Source: an uncultured Bacilli bacterium (GTDB lineage Bacteria; Bacillota_I; Bacilli_A; RFN20; CAG-826). Taken from it: 64,000 bases of DNA. Of the stretch, positions 24,293 through 33,161 are shown piece after piece. The stretch is from NCBI GenBank assembly GCA_944363525.1, contig CALVUF010000002.1:62001-126000 (forward strand). The letters are read 5' to 3'. A program made the translations under genes and the position numbers. Numbering within the stretch: position 1 is the first letter of the stretch; each line of letters starts with the position of its first letter. Under the pieces are notes generated by a model. That model was not told where the DNA came from. It saw only the letters and a list, made by a program, of their open reading frames with translations, and made no database searches.

Positions 24293-25777
24293 TTACTTCT
24301 CGTCCTTCATCGTCGGGAACAAGAGGACTTCCCGGATGTTCTGAGTATTGGTGAAAAGCATGCAAAGACGATCAATGCCAACCCCGATGCCCCCGGCCGG
24401 CGGCATGCCATAACGCATGGCGTCAAGGAAAGAGAAGTCGATGTCGTTGGCTTCTTCATCGCCCCGGTTCTTCGCGGCCAGCTGGGCCTCGAACCGTTCT
24501 TTCTGATCGAAGGGATCGTTAAGCTCGGTATAGGCGTTGCCGAATTCGAAGCCGCCGATGAAGAGCTCGAACCGATCGACGAAGCGAGGATCGTCAGTCT
24601 TCTTGGTCAAAGGCGAGACCTCGATCGGATAAGTATGGATGAAGGTCGGCTGGATGAGTTCCTTCTCAACGAATTCATCGAAGAAGGCTTGGATGATGTA
24701 ACCAACCGAATTCCAGCTCTTCTCCAGTTCGACATGGTGCTCTTTGGCCAGAGCCACCGCTTCCTCGAAGCTCATTTCCTTGGTGAAGTCGATGCCGGTT
24801 TTCTCTTTGATGGCATCGGTCATCGAGACCCAGCCGAAAGGCTTGGAGAAATCGATGGTCCGCTCACCCCAGGTGACGACGTCAGAGCCGATAACCTTCT
24901 CGGCGATGGATTTGAATAACCCTTCTACCCAACGACGCATATCCTGCAGGTCGCCATAGGCTTGGTAAAGCTCGATGGTGGTAAATTCCGGGTTGTGACG
25001 GGTATCGATGCCTTCATTTCGGAAGATCCGACCGATTTCATACACCCGGTCGATGCCCCCGATCATCGCCTTCTTGAGGTTCAACTCAGTGGCGATCCGG
25101 AGGTAGAAGTCTTTGTCTAAGGCGTTGTGATGGGTGATGAACGGCCGAGCCGAGGCCCCACCGGCGATGGGCGAAAGGACCGGGGTCTCGACCTCAACGA
25201 AGCCAAGGTCATCGCAATAACGCCGGATCTCCTTGACGATGGCGGGCCTAGTCAAAGCAATCTTCCGCGAATCGTCATTGACGATCATATCAAGATAACG
25301 CCGGCGATAACGATCCTCGGTATCGGTGAGCCCATGGAATTTCTCCGGCAAGGGCTTTAGGCATTTGGTGATATGGGTGTAGTGTTCAACGTGGATGGTG
25401 AGTTCGCCGGTCCGGGACTTCATCAAGGTCCCCTCAAGACCGACGATGTCGCCGAGGTCAGCCAATTTGAAAACAGCGTAATCGTGTTCCCCGATGACAT
25501 TGATGCCAATCCAAGCTTGGATTGAGCCGTACTCGTCTTTGATGTTAACAAAGCTAGCCTTGCCCATCCGGCGGATAGCCATCAAACGCCCAGCGACGTT
25601 GCAGCGGACGTTCTTCTCCGCCAATTCTTCGGCGGTCATCTCGCCATACTGCTTCCGCAGGTCGCGAATCTGATCGGTCCATTCATACTTCTTGCCGAAA
25701 GGATCGACTCCGAGTTCTTTGTATTTGGCTAATTTGTCAAACCTAACTTGTTCTTGGTCGTTCAATTTCTCTTCCAT
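24293..25777 (-). CDS. lysS: Lysyl-tRNA synthetase, class II
   Basis: This 494-residue protein has an OB-fold anticodon domain (about 55-170) and a class II catalytic core with RRRYLDMIVNDDSRK, motif 2 FRNEGIDTRHNPEFTTIELYQAYGD and motif 3 GIGVGIDRLCML near the C-terminus. It charges tRNA-Lys. I prefer the second ATG (25777): GGAGG lies eight bases upstream of it but only two from the first ATG. It is a single gene with its own terminator. Confidence 0.97.
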   Translation of the reverse strand: MEEKLNDQEQVRFDKLAKYKELGVDPFGKKYEWTDQIRDLRKQYGEMTAEELAEKNVRCNVAGRLMAIRRMGKASFVNIKDEYGSIQAWIGINVIGEHDYAVFKLADLGDIVGLEGTLMKSRTGELTIHVEHYTHITKCLKPLPEKFHGLTDTEDRYRRRYLDMIVNDDSRKIALTRPAIVKEIRRYCDDLGFVEVETPVLSPIAGGASARPFITHHNALDKDFYLRIATELNLKKAMIGGIDRVYEIGRIFRNEGIDTRHNPEFTTIELYQAYGDLQDMRRWVEGLFKSIAEKVIGSDVVTWGERTIDFSKPFGWVSMTDAIKEKTGIDFTKEMSFEEAVALAKEHHVELEKSWNSVGYIIQAFFDEFVEKELIQPTFIHTYPIEVSPLTKKTDDPRFVDRFELFIGGFEFGNAYTELNDPFDQKERFEAQLAAKNRGDEEANDIDFSFLDAMRYGMPPAGGIGVGIDRLCMLFTNTQNIREVLLFPTMKDEK

Positions 25778-25967
25778 GGTCATACCCTCCGGCAGCGTGC
25801 CCCATCTTACCTGTTCTTTTAGTTAAAAGAAAGAGGGGCTTTTGCTCATTTTCTTAGTGATAAATTGGCCTTTGCCGGCTACATATTCATTAAGGGGGTA
25901 ATCGGAAGGAAAATCGGTTTCCAGTCGCGATCAATTCCACCCTTCAATGCCTTAAAAGCCAAGGCGG

Positions 25968-27203
25968 TTAGAAGGTGAGGTCGTTCACGTCTTTCCAGCG
26001 TTTAGCAATCGAGGCGACTTTCGCCTTTAAGGCCGATTTCGGTTTCGCCCCGGTTAAGCAATCGTAGATAAGATCGGCAATCTCGATGGCTTGTGGCCGG
26101 CTGCAGCCCCGAGTCGTCGCGGCGGCGAAGCCAATTCGGATCCCAGAGGCTCTCGATGGGGGCAAGGTCTCTCCGTGGATCGTATTCTTGTTGGCGGTGA
26201 TCCCGATGCTTTCGAGCTCCGCTTGGGCGGTCTTGCCATCGATTCCAAAGGAGGCGAGAACATCGAGGAGGAAAAGATGGTTTTCCGTGCCCGAGACTTT
26301 GGCACCCCGCCGGGCCAATTCGTCATTGCAGGCCTTGGTGTTATCCAACACTTTCTTCATGTAGGAAACGAACTTCGGCGAGGCGGCTTCCTTAAAAGCC
26401 ACCGCCTTGCCGGCGATGATGTTCTCTAACGGTCCCCCTTGGGCATAAGGGAAGATGGCGGAGTCGATCTTCTTGGCTAAATCTAGGCGATTTGAAAGGA
26501 TCAAACCGCCCCGCGGGCCCCGCAAGGTCTTGTGGGTGGTGCTGGTCACGATATCGGCATAATCGACTGGGTTTTGCGTTAATTTCGCCGCGATTATCCC
26601 GGCGATATGGGCCATATCGACCATGAAGTAGGTATGGACGTCGCTATGGAGATTATGGGCATTGATGACTTCCTGGAGCTTCCGGAAATCAATCTCGTAA
26701 GGATAGGCTGAATAGCCGGCTAAAAACAAATGGGGATTGACCTCGTCGAGTCGACGGGCGATGAGGTCGTAGTCTAGCCTTCCATCCTCCCCTAAATCGT
26801 AGAAATGAAAGTCATATAACTTCGAGGAAAACGACACCGGCGACCCATGGGTCAAATGGCCCCCGTCATTGAGCCGAAGGGAAAGGATCCGATCTCCAAG
26901 GTTCAATAATGCTTTATAGGCGGCGAAATTGGCTTGGGACCCGGAATGGGGCTGAACGTTGGCATAAACGCAGCCGAATAGTTTCTTCGCCCGTTCCTGA
27001 GCCAGCCTTTCGATGGCATCGATGTTCTCACAACCCCCGTAATAACGCTTGCCGGGATACCCTTCGGCGTATTTGGCGATGGCGATGGAGCCACAGACGG
27101 AACGGGTTTCCTTCGAAGGATAATTCTCCGAGGCAATCAATTCGATGCCCCCGTTCTGCCGTTTAGTTTCCTTAGCCAATAATCTCTCAATTTGTCTATC
27201 CAT
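25968..27203 (-). CDS. glyA: Serine hydroxymethyltransferase
   Basis: From the ATG at 27203 (GAGGT six bases upstream) the protein has 411 residues, the normal length. The family opens near NGGIELIASENYPSKETR, and YPGKRYYGGCENID and the PLP-lysine segment TSTTHKTLRGPRGG are present. It interconverts serine and glycine with tetrahydrofolate and supplies one-carbon units. A 24-codon extension upstream is in frame but has no ribosome site and looks non-coding. Confidence 0.97.
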   Translation of the reverse strand: MDRQIERLLAKETKRQNGGIELIASENYPSKETRSVCGSIAIAKYAEGYPGKRYYGGCENIDAIERLAQERAKKLFGCVYANVQPHSGSQANFAAYKALLNLGDRILSLRLNDGGHLTHGSPVSFSSKLYDFHFYDLGEDGRLDYDLIARRLDEVNPHLFLAGYSAYPYEIDFRKLQEVINAHNLHSDVHTYFMVDMAHIAGIIAAKLTQNPVDYADIVTSTTHKTLRGPRGGLILSNRLDLAKKIDSAIFPYAQGGPLENIIAGKAVAFKEAASPKFVSYMKKVLDNTKACNDELARRGAKVSGTENHLFLLDVLASFGIDGKTAQAELESIGITANKNTIHGETLPPSRASGIRIGFAAATTRGCSRPQAIEIADLIYDCLTGAKPKSALKAKVASIAKRWKDVNDLTF

Positions 27204-27242
27204 AGTTGACCTCGGGGAAAGTATATGCCCCTTAAAGGCAGT

Positions 27243-27272
27243 AAAAAAGGCCGTCCCGAGATTGGAACGGCC
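27243..27272 (-). terminator. Terminator of the MarR-ABC operon
   Basis: On the minus strand GGCCGTTCC pairs with GGACGGCC around an AATCTCG loop and is followed by TTTTTT. It begins nine bases after the stop of the second exporter gene. Confidence 0.88.
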
Positions 27273-27280
27273 CAAGGGCC

Positions 27281-29200
27281 TTAAGCCTTCTTGGCCTGAC
27301 CACCGGTATAGAGCTGGTAGTACTTGCCCTTCTGCTCGAGCAAGGACTCGTGGTTGCCCCGCTCAATGATCCGGCCATCCTGGAGGACCATGATGACGTC
27401 GCTATTCTGAATGGTCGAGAGACGGTGGGCGATGACGAAGACGGTCCGGCCCTTCATGATGGCATCCATCCCCTGCTGGACCAATTTCTCAGTCCGGGAG
27501 TCAATCGAGGAAGTGGCCTCATCGAGGATGAGGACCGGCGGATTGGCGCAGGCGGCCCGGGCAATGGAAATGAGTTGCCGCTGGCCCTGGGATAAGCCGG
27601 CCCCCGCGCCATAAAGGACGGTGTCATACCCGTTGGGAAGCATCTCAATGAAATTATGGGCATTGGCTAGTTTGGCCGCCTCGATGACCTGTTCATCGGT
27701 CGCTTCCGGGTTGCCATAACGGATGTTCTCCTTGACGGTCCCGGTGAAGAGGGCGGTCTCCTGCAAGACCATGCCAAGAGCCCGACGGAGGTCACGCTTC
27801 TTGATCTTATTGATGTTGATATCGTCGAAGCGGATCTTCCCGTCTTCAATGTCATAGAACCGGTTAAGCAAGTTGGTGATGGTGGTCTTCCCGGCCCCAG
27901 TCGGACCGACGAAGGCGACCTTCTGCCCCGGCTCGGCATAGAGGGTGATGTCGTGGAGGACGGTCTTGCCGGGAACGTAGGCGAAGTCGACGTCGTACAT
28001 ATTGATCTTGCCCTTTAGCCAGGTATAGGTGGTCGGGGAACCATCGGTATGGGGATGCTCCCAAGCCCACTTGCCAGTCCGGGTCTCGGATTTGACCGGC
28101 TCGCCATTCGGTCCTTCCGAGGCATAGACGAGCTGGACGTAGCCATCGTCGACCTCGCTCGACTGATCGATGAGTTCGAAGATCCGCTCGGCCCCGGCCA
28201 TAGCGGTAATAAACAGATTCAACTGCATCGACAAATTGCCGATCGGCATGACGAAGGAACGGCCGAGCCCTAAGAAGGCGATGATGGTGCCGGCTGAGAC
28301 CGAACCAAAGTCATAAGCGATCATCAAGCCACCGATAAGGGCTAAGACGACATATTGAAGGTTACCAAGGTTGTTGGTGATCGGGCCCAGGATATTGGAG
28401 AACTGCTGGGCTTTGGTCGCATAGAGGCAAAGCTCATCGTTAAGTTCATCGAACCCTTCCTTAGCCTGCTTCTCGTGGGTGAAGACCTTGATGACCTTCT
28501 GTCCGGCGATCATCTCCTCGATATAACCATTGGTTTTGCCAAGGCATTGCTGCTGGTTGATAAAGAAGGAGGCCGAGCGGCCCGAGACCAAGAAGACGGT
28601 GACCAAGATAACAATAAAGAAGAAGAGGACGACCAAGGTCAAAGCCCAGGAACTATAGAGCATAGCCGCCAGGGCGCAGATCATGGTGACCAAGGACTGA
28701 AGGACCATCGGCAAAACCCGGGAGACCAGTTCCCTTAAGGTATCGATGTCGTTGGTATAAATCGACATGATGTCGCCATGGGTCCGGGTGTCGAAGTAAG
28801 AAAGGGGCAGGCTCTCCATATGGGAGAAAAGCTCGTCGCGGATAATCTTCTGCGACCCTTGTCCGATCTGGGAGACAACGATCTGATAGACGAAGGAGAA
28901 GATGACCCCGAAGCCATAGATGACGGCCATGACGATGATGGCGGTCGTCAAATCGGTCGGCAACCCAAGGAAGGTCGGCTGGGTTCCTTCGATCATCGGA
29001 ACGATAATCTCGTCGACCAAGATATTGCCAGTGAACAAGGAACCGATGACCCCGGCGGCCGAGGAGATGATGATGGCGAAGACGGCTAAGACGAACAAAG
29101 CCGGCGAATAGAAGAAGATTCGCTTGAAAAGGCGGCCGAAGATCGAGAACGACCGTCCTAAAGAGAGTTTGGCCCGCTGGGGCTGCTGTTTATTGCTCAT
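27281..29200 (-). CDS. ABC exporter subunit with catalytic ATPase site (heterodimer partner B1)
   Basis: This 639-residue half-transporter has six membrane helices in the first 330 residues and a nucleotide-binding domain with Walker A GPTGAGKTT, signature LSQGQRQLISIARA and Walker B VLILDEATSSID carrying the catalytic Glu. The ATG at 29200 has GGAGGTGA five bases upstream and overlaps the preceding subunit by 11 bases. It resembles BmrD/LmrD-type multidrug exporters. An insert of about 60 residues before the nucleotide-binding domain (SEGPNGEPVKSETRTGK) is odd. Substrate unknown; MarR control suggests drug or toxic-compound efflux. Confidence 0.92.
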   Translation of the reverse strand: MSNKQQPQRAKLSLGRSFSIFGRLFKRIFFYSPALFVLAVFAIIISSAAGVIGSLFTGNILVDEIIVPMIEGTQPTFLGLPTDLTTAIIVMAVIYGFGVIFSFVYQIVVSQIGQGSQKIIRDELFSHMESLPLSYFDTRTHGDIMSIYTNDIDTLRELVSRVLPMVLQSLVTMICALAAMLYSSWALTLVVLFFFIVILVTVFLVSGRSASFFINQQQCLGKTNGYIEEMIAGQKVIKVFTHEKQAKEGFDELNDELCLYATKAQQFSNILGPITNNLGNLQYVVLALIGGLMIAYDFGSVSAGTIIAFLGLGRSFVMPIGNLSMQLNLFITAMAGAERIFELIDQSSEVDDGYVQLVYASEGPNGEPVKSETRTGKWAWEHPHTDGSPTTYTWLKGKINMYDVDFAYVPGKTVLHDITLYAEPGQKVAFVGPTGAGKTTITNLLNRFYDIEDGKIRFDDININKIKKRDLRRALGMVLQETALFTGTVKENIRYGNPEATDEQVIEAAKLANAHNFIEMLPNGYDTVLYGAGAGLSQGQRQLISIARAACANPPVLILDEATSSIDSRTEKLVQQGMDAIMKGRTVFVIAHRLSTIQNSDVIMVLQDGRIIERGNHESLLEQKGKYYQLYTGGQAKKA

Positions 29201-31046
29201 CGAAGTCACCTCCGCCGAGTTGGGTTTCGTATATTTCTTTATAAACCGGCGAGCTTTCCATCAACTCGTCGTTAGTCCCTTGGGCGATAATCTTGCCATC
29301 GTCTAACAAGAGGATGATGTCGCAATCCTTAATCGAGAGGATCCGCTGGGCGATGATGAACTTGGTCACGTCGGGGATCTCGTTTTTGAAAGATTCGCGG
29401 ATCAAAGCGTCGGTCCTAGTATCGACGGCCGAAGTCGAGTCATCGAGGATGAGGATCTTCGGCGATTTGAGTAAGGCTCGAGCGATGCAAAGCCGTTGCT
29501 TCTGCCCGCCGGAGACGTTGGTCCCGCCTTCGACGATCGGGGAATCGTATTTCTGAGGGAACTTCTCGATAAATTCATCGGCGCACGCTAGGTGGCAAGC
29601 GTGTTTGATTTCCTCATCAGTCGCATCCTCTTTCCCCCAAAGGAGGTTACTCCGGATGGTCCCGGTGAAGAGGACGTTCTTCTGCAAGACGACCGCCACC
29701 GCGTCGCGGAGGGTCGGTATGTCATATTCTTTAACGTCGACCCCGCCGACTTTGACGGTGCCGCTAGTGGCATCGTAAAGCCGAGCAATCAAGGAGACGA
29801 GGGTCGATTTCGAGGAGCCGGTGGCCCCGATGATTCCAACCGTCGCCCCCGAGGGGATATGGAGGTTAATATCGTTCAAGACATCTTTGCTGGCCTTATC
29901 CGAATAACGGAAGTGGACGTGGTCGAAGTCGACCGAACCGTCTTTGACTTCGATTAAGGCGTTTTCCTTTGAGGTCAGGTTCGGCTTCTCGTTGATGACC
30001 TCGGTGATTCGCTCGGCCGAGTTCCGGGCAATGGTGACCATGACGAACACCATCGAGACGAAGGTGAGGGCCATCAGGATCTGCATAACGTAGCTAATAA
30101 GCGAGGTGAGGGAGCCGGTGTTGAAACCAGTCGGGGCATTGCCGGAGGCGACGATCATGGCCGCCCCGAAGTAAGAGATGATGAGCATGCAGGTATAAAC
30201 CGATAACTGCATGAAAGGCGAGTTGACGGCAAGAATCCGCTCGGCATGAAGGAAGGTCTTATAGATGAAATAGGAGACCCGGCCGAACTTCTCGTTCTCG
30301 AATTGCTCGCGGCCAAAGGACTTGACAACCCGGATGCCGGTCAAATTCTCCTGGACCGAGGCATTGAGGTCATCGTAAGCATTGAACACCTTGACGAAGG
30401 TCGGATGGACTTTGATTGAGATGAAGAACAAAACAAAGCCAAGGACCGGGATGGCACCGAGGAAGACCAAGGACAATTGCCAAGAGGTGATAGCGGCCAT
30501 AATGACGGCGAACACCATCATGAAGGGGGCTCGGACCACCATCCGGACAATGGCTTGGACCGAGAAGGTGACGTTGGTGCAGTCGGTGGTAAGCCGGGTG
30601 ATGAGCGAGGCAGTCGAGAACTTGTCGATGTTAGAGAAGGAGAAGTTCTGGATATTGTAATACATCGCCTGGCGAAGCTTCCGGCCGAAGTTAGAGGAGG
30701 CGATCGCGGCAAAATAGCCAGCGAGGATACCCCCGATGCAGGAGACGATGGCCATCGCCACCATGATGCCGCAGTACATTAATAAAGAGGGGACGTCATT
30801 GGTCGTCATAACCGCCGGCGGTTCCGGCTGGATGATGTTGATGACGTATTGGCTCATGAACGGGATCAAGACTTCGCAGACGACTTCGATCGCGACGCAG
30901 ATCCAGGCGAGGAACACATATTTCCAATACCCTTTCATGTAAGTCAAAAGGGTTTTGAAGATATGCATGTTCTTCAGCCGGGCAATTTCTTCTTCGTTCC
31001 GTTTGTTAACGGCATCGATTACCATTTGCTCTTCTTTGCTTGGCAT
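29190..31046 (-). CDS. ABC exporter subunit with degenerate ATPase site (heterodimer partner A1)
   Basis: This 618-residue half-transporter has six membrane helices, Walker A GATGSSKST, signature VSGGQKQRLCIARA and Walker B ILILDDSTSAVD, where Asp replaces the catalytic Glu. That marks the non-hydrolysing site of an asymmetric heterodimer. The start at 31046 has AAGGA six bases upstream and follows the MarR stop after one base; an earlier in-frame start lies inside the MarR gene and is unlikely. It pairs with the gene at 27281-29200. Confidence 0.92.
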   Translation of the reverse strand: MPSKEEQMVIDAVNKRNEEEIARLKNMHIFKTLLTYMKGYWKYVFLAWICVAIEVVCEVLIPFMSQYVINIIQPEPPAVMTTNDVPSLLMYCGIMVAMAIVSCIGGILAGYFAAIASSNFGRKLRQAMYYNIQNFSFSNIDKFSTASLITRLTTDCTNVTFSVQAIVRMVVRAPFMMVFAVIMAAITSWQLSLVFLGAIPVLGFVLFFISIKVHPTFVKVFNAYDDLNASVQENLTGIRVVKSFGREQFENEKFGRVSYFIYKTFLHAERILAVNSPFMQLSVYTCMLIISYFGAAMIVASGNAPTGFNTGSLTSLISYVMQILMALTFVSMVFVMVTIARNSAERITEVINEKPNLTSKENALIEVKDGSVDFDHVHFRYSDKASKDVLNDINLHIPSGATVGIIGATGSSKSTLVSLIARLYDATSGTVKVGGVDVKEYDIPTLRDAVAVVLQKNVLFTGTIRSNLLWGKEDATDEEIKHACHLACADEFIEKFPQKYDSPIVEGGTNVSGGQKQRLCIARALLKSPKILILDDSTSAVDTRTDALIRESFKNEIPDVTKFIIAQRILSIKDCDIILLLDDGKIIAQGTNDELMESSPVYKEIYETQLGGGDFDEQ

Positions 31047-31047
31047 A

Positions 31048-31491
31048 TCAGTTCCTTTCCGCCCCGAGGGCATTAGTTAGTTTTTCCAATAAGGAGAGAA
31101 GTTCTTCCCGCTTGCTCTCCCCGCCGAGGACCGAGGCGACTTTCTTTTCATAGTCCTCATCGATGTGACGCTGCTCATCGAAGAAGTGCCACCCCTTCTC
31201 GGTGATGACAAGCCGTTTCTTCCGCTTGTCCTCATCCGAGGTGAAGGATTCGATCAATCCCTTTTTCTCCAGAGCGAAGAAGGTTTCCGACAGGGTCGAC
31301 TTGTTGAGATTGAACTCGGCGATGGCTTCGGAAGCCGATTCCGCGCCCGATTCGCACATGAACATGAAGACCATCCCTTCCAACGAAGACAAGGGGATCG
31401 ACATCCGGGGCGCGAAATTCAGGTCGAACTCGCGCCGGAGGGCCCGTTGGGCCAGCATCAGTTGTTTTCTGATTAAGACATTATCATCCAT
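31048..31491 (-). CDS. MarR-family transcriptional regulator
   Basis: This 147-residue winged-helix protein has the recognition region EFNLNKSTLSETFFALEKKGLIESF and the wing DEDKRKKRLVITEKG. MarR repressors usually dimerise, bind a palindrome at their own promoter and release on ligand binding. Here a perfect 9-bp inverted repeat abuts the start codon. It is the first gene of the operon with the two exporter subunits, so it probably represses them. The ATG has no Shine-Dalgarno and the predicted leader is only about 11 bases. Confidence 0.92.
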   Translation of the reverse strand: MDDNVLIRKQLMLAQRALRREFDLNFAPRMSIPLSSLEGMVFMFMCESGAESASEAIAEFNLNKSTLSETFFALEKKGLIESFTSDEDKRKKRLVITEKGWHFFDEQRHIDEDYEKKVASVLGGESKREELLSLLEKLTNALGAERN

Positions 31492-31513
31492 AATAGTTCG
31501 GCAGCGAACTATT
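31492..31513. promoter_or_regulatory. MarR operator, perfect 9-bp inverted repeat
   Basis: The arms AATAGTTCG (31492-31500) and CGAACTATT (31505-31513) are separated by four bases. The repeat begins next to the MarR start codon and covers the -10 element, a position where bound repressor would block RNA polymerase. Confidence 0.8.
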
Positions 31514-31538
31514 TAAACCATTTCGAAAACGAAGGCAA
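31510..31538 (-). promoter_or_regulatory. Promoter of the MarR-ABC operon
   Basis: TTGCCT (31538-31533), 17 bases, TAAATA (31515-31510). The -10 overlaps the operator arm. Confidence 0.55.
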
Positions 31539-31561
31539 GGATTTTTAGCTTGAAAGCCTTT

Positions 31562-32044
31562 TCATTCGGTCAAGGCCGAGCAATAAGCTTCGATAAGCTC
31601 CGGCAACCGCCAAGTGGCATTGGCAGCCGAAGTCGAGGGACAGGTCAAAAAGACGATTCCCTTCCGTTCTTTTTGATAAGCATAGTAGCAGCGTTCCGCC
31701 GCCTTCCCATTAAAGATGACCTTACGGATATTGGCCGTCTCGAAGATTTCGCCTAAGTCCATCGGGATAACGTTGGCAATGGAAGAATCGGCGCTGCCTT
31801 TGATATCGCAGGCATAAATAGAATCGGATAAGGCGATGTGATGACGGATCAGAAAGGACTTTTTCTCTTCTAACCCTAAAGGCTCCGGCTCATTGAAGAC
31901 GCCGGATAAGACCTTCCAGAAGCGATTGGTCTTGTTCGCATAATAGAAACTCTCCTCCCGCGATTTGACCGAGGGGAAAGAACCAAGGATCAGGATCGAG
32001 GAATCCTTGTTGAAGAAAGAAGGGAAGCCGTGCTCAGCCCTCAT
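31562..32044 (-). CDS. DNA-deoxyinosine / uracil-DNA glycosylase superfamily protein
   Basis: This 160-residue protein has the UDG-superfamily motif 1 ILGSFPSVKSRE followed by FYYANKTNRFWK and the motif 2 CPSTSAANA near residue 138. This pattern is typical of the hypoxanthine-DNA glycosylase (Mug-like) branch, which removes deaminated bases. The ATG at 32044 has GAGGAG five bases upstream and overlaps the dusB stop by 11 bases, so the two form an operon. Exact base preference is not readable. Confidence 0.85.
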   Translation of the reverse strand: MRAEHGFPSFFNKDSSILILGSFPSVKSREESFYYANKTNRFWKVLSGVFNEPEPLGLEEKKSFLIRHHIALSDSIYACDIKGSADSSIANVIPMDLGEIFETANIRKVIFNGKAAERCYYAYQKERKGIVFLTCPSTSAANATWRLPELIEAYCSALTE

Positions 32045-33014
32045 TCCCACTCCTCAAAAGCAAGCCGTTAAGGATAGCAAAAAGATCCTCTTTGGTCTTG
32101 ACGTGCATGGCAATGTTGTTGCGGATCGCCTTATATCCCTTAAATCCTGACAGGAAATGCGGGATTAATCCTCGCAGCTCATTGACGGCAATATACTCGC
32201 CTTTATAGGCAATCAGCCGATTGGCAAAATCCAAAGCATAGCCGATTTGCGTCTTTAATGACGGATTATCCAGCAAAACTCCATTATCTAGATATTCGTT
32301 GATTTGGGTGACCAAATAAGGATGCCCCACCCCGCCTCTAGCGACCATGACCGCGTCGGCCTTAGTAATGTCGACCGCCTTCTTCGCATCTAAAGGGGTA
32401 TAGATATCACCCGAGACAATAAGGGGGATCGAAAGGGTTTCCTTCAATCCGGCGATGGCCTCATAACGGGCGGTCCCGGAATAGCCTTGGGCCCGGGTCC
32501 GGCAATGGACAGTCAAGGCGGCAACCCCCGCCCTTTCAAGCCGCTTCGCCACTTCGAAGACATTTATCGAATCCTCATCCCAACCGAGCCGAATCTTGGC
32601 AGTCACCGGTTTGGAACTGGCTTGCACCACCGCCTTGGTATATTCCTCCATCTCGAGAGGGCGTTTCATCCAAGCCGAACCAGCCCCGGTTTTAACCACT
32701 TTGGTCACCGGACAGCCGAAGTTCAGATCGAGGATATCGTAATCGGCATTTTCTTCTAAAATCTTGACCGCCTTGGCGGAGTTGTTCGCGTCGAGCCCGA
32801 ATAGCTGCAGCCCCACTGGCCGATCGATGGTCGAGGTCGCGGCGTAATCCAAGGTCTTCTTGTTGCCGTAGAAAAGACCGCAGTCGGAAATCATCTCCGA
32901 ATAAGAGAGTCCAACCCCGAATCCTTTCATGAATTCCCGGTAGGCTAAGGTCGTGACTCCGGCCATCGGGCCCAAGACCACGTGGCCCTTAATCTCAATA
33001 TCGCCAATTTTCAT
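32034..33014 (-). CDS. dusB: tRNA-dihydrouridine synthase
   Basis: This 326-residue FMN barrel protein opens with VVLGPMAGVTTLAYREF and carries the catalytic-Cys segment LDLNFGCPVTKVVKTGAGSAWM near residues 95-116, LTVHCRTRAQGYSG and VMVARGGVGHPYL. It reduces uridines in the tRNA D-loop with NADPH. The exact Dus subclass is a best match. Followed by the glycosylase gene with overlap. Confidence 0.93.
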   Translation of the reverse strand: MKIGDIEIKGHVVLGPMAGVTTLAYREFMKGFGVGLSYSEMISDCGLFYGNKKTLDYAATSTIDRPVGLQLFGLDANNSAKAVKILEENADYDILDLNFGCPVTKVVKTGAGSAWMKRPLEMEEYTKAVVQASSKPVTAKIRLGWDEDSINVFEVAKRLERAGVAALTVHCRTRAQGYSGTARYEAIAGLKETLSIPLIVSGDIYTPLDAKKAVDITKADAVMVARGGVGHPYLVTQINEYLDNGVLLDNPSLKTQIGYALDFANRLIAYKGEYIAVNELRGLIPHFLSGFKGYKAIRNNIAMHVKTKEDLFAILNGLLLRSGNEG

Positions 33015-33101
33015 CGCGGCGATTATCCTTCATTTCCTTTTCCTTGGCTATCCAAATTTGCCGAAACCCGAACATGTGTAAAAATATGGGCCAATTCCCT
33101 C

Positions 33102-33130
33102 TTGCTTTAAACTTCGGCAAATACCATAAA
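33102..33130 (+). promoter_or_regulatory. Candidate promoter of the second ABC pair
   Basis: TTGCTT (33102-33107), 17 bases, CATAAA (33125-33130) ahead of a strong AAGGAGGTG ribosome site. Confidence 0.45.
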
Positions 33131-33161
33131 TAAAGGCTGCACGTTTCAAGGAGGTGTCCGA

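Noticed and set aside
25900..25967. T-box-like AGGGTGG...CGCG between glyA and lysS
   Set aside because: The spacing differs from the T-box sequence and no specifier stem or terminator/antiterminator pair was found before lysS.
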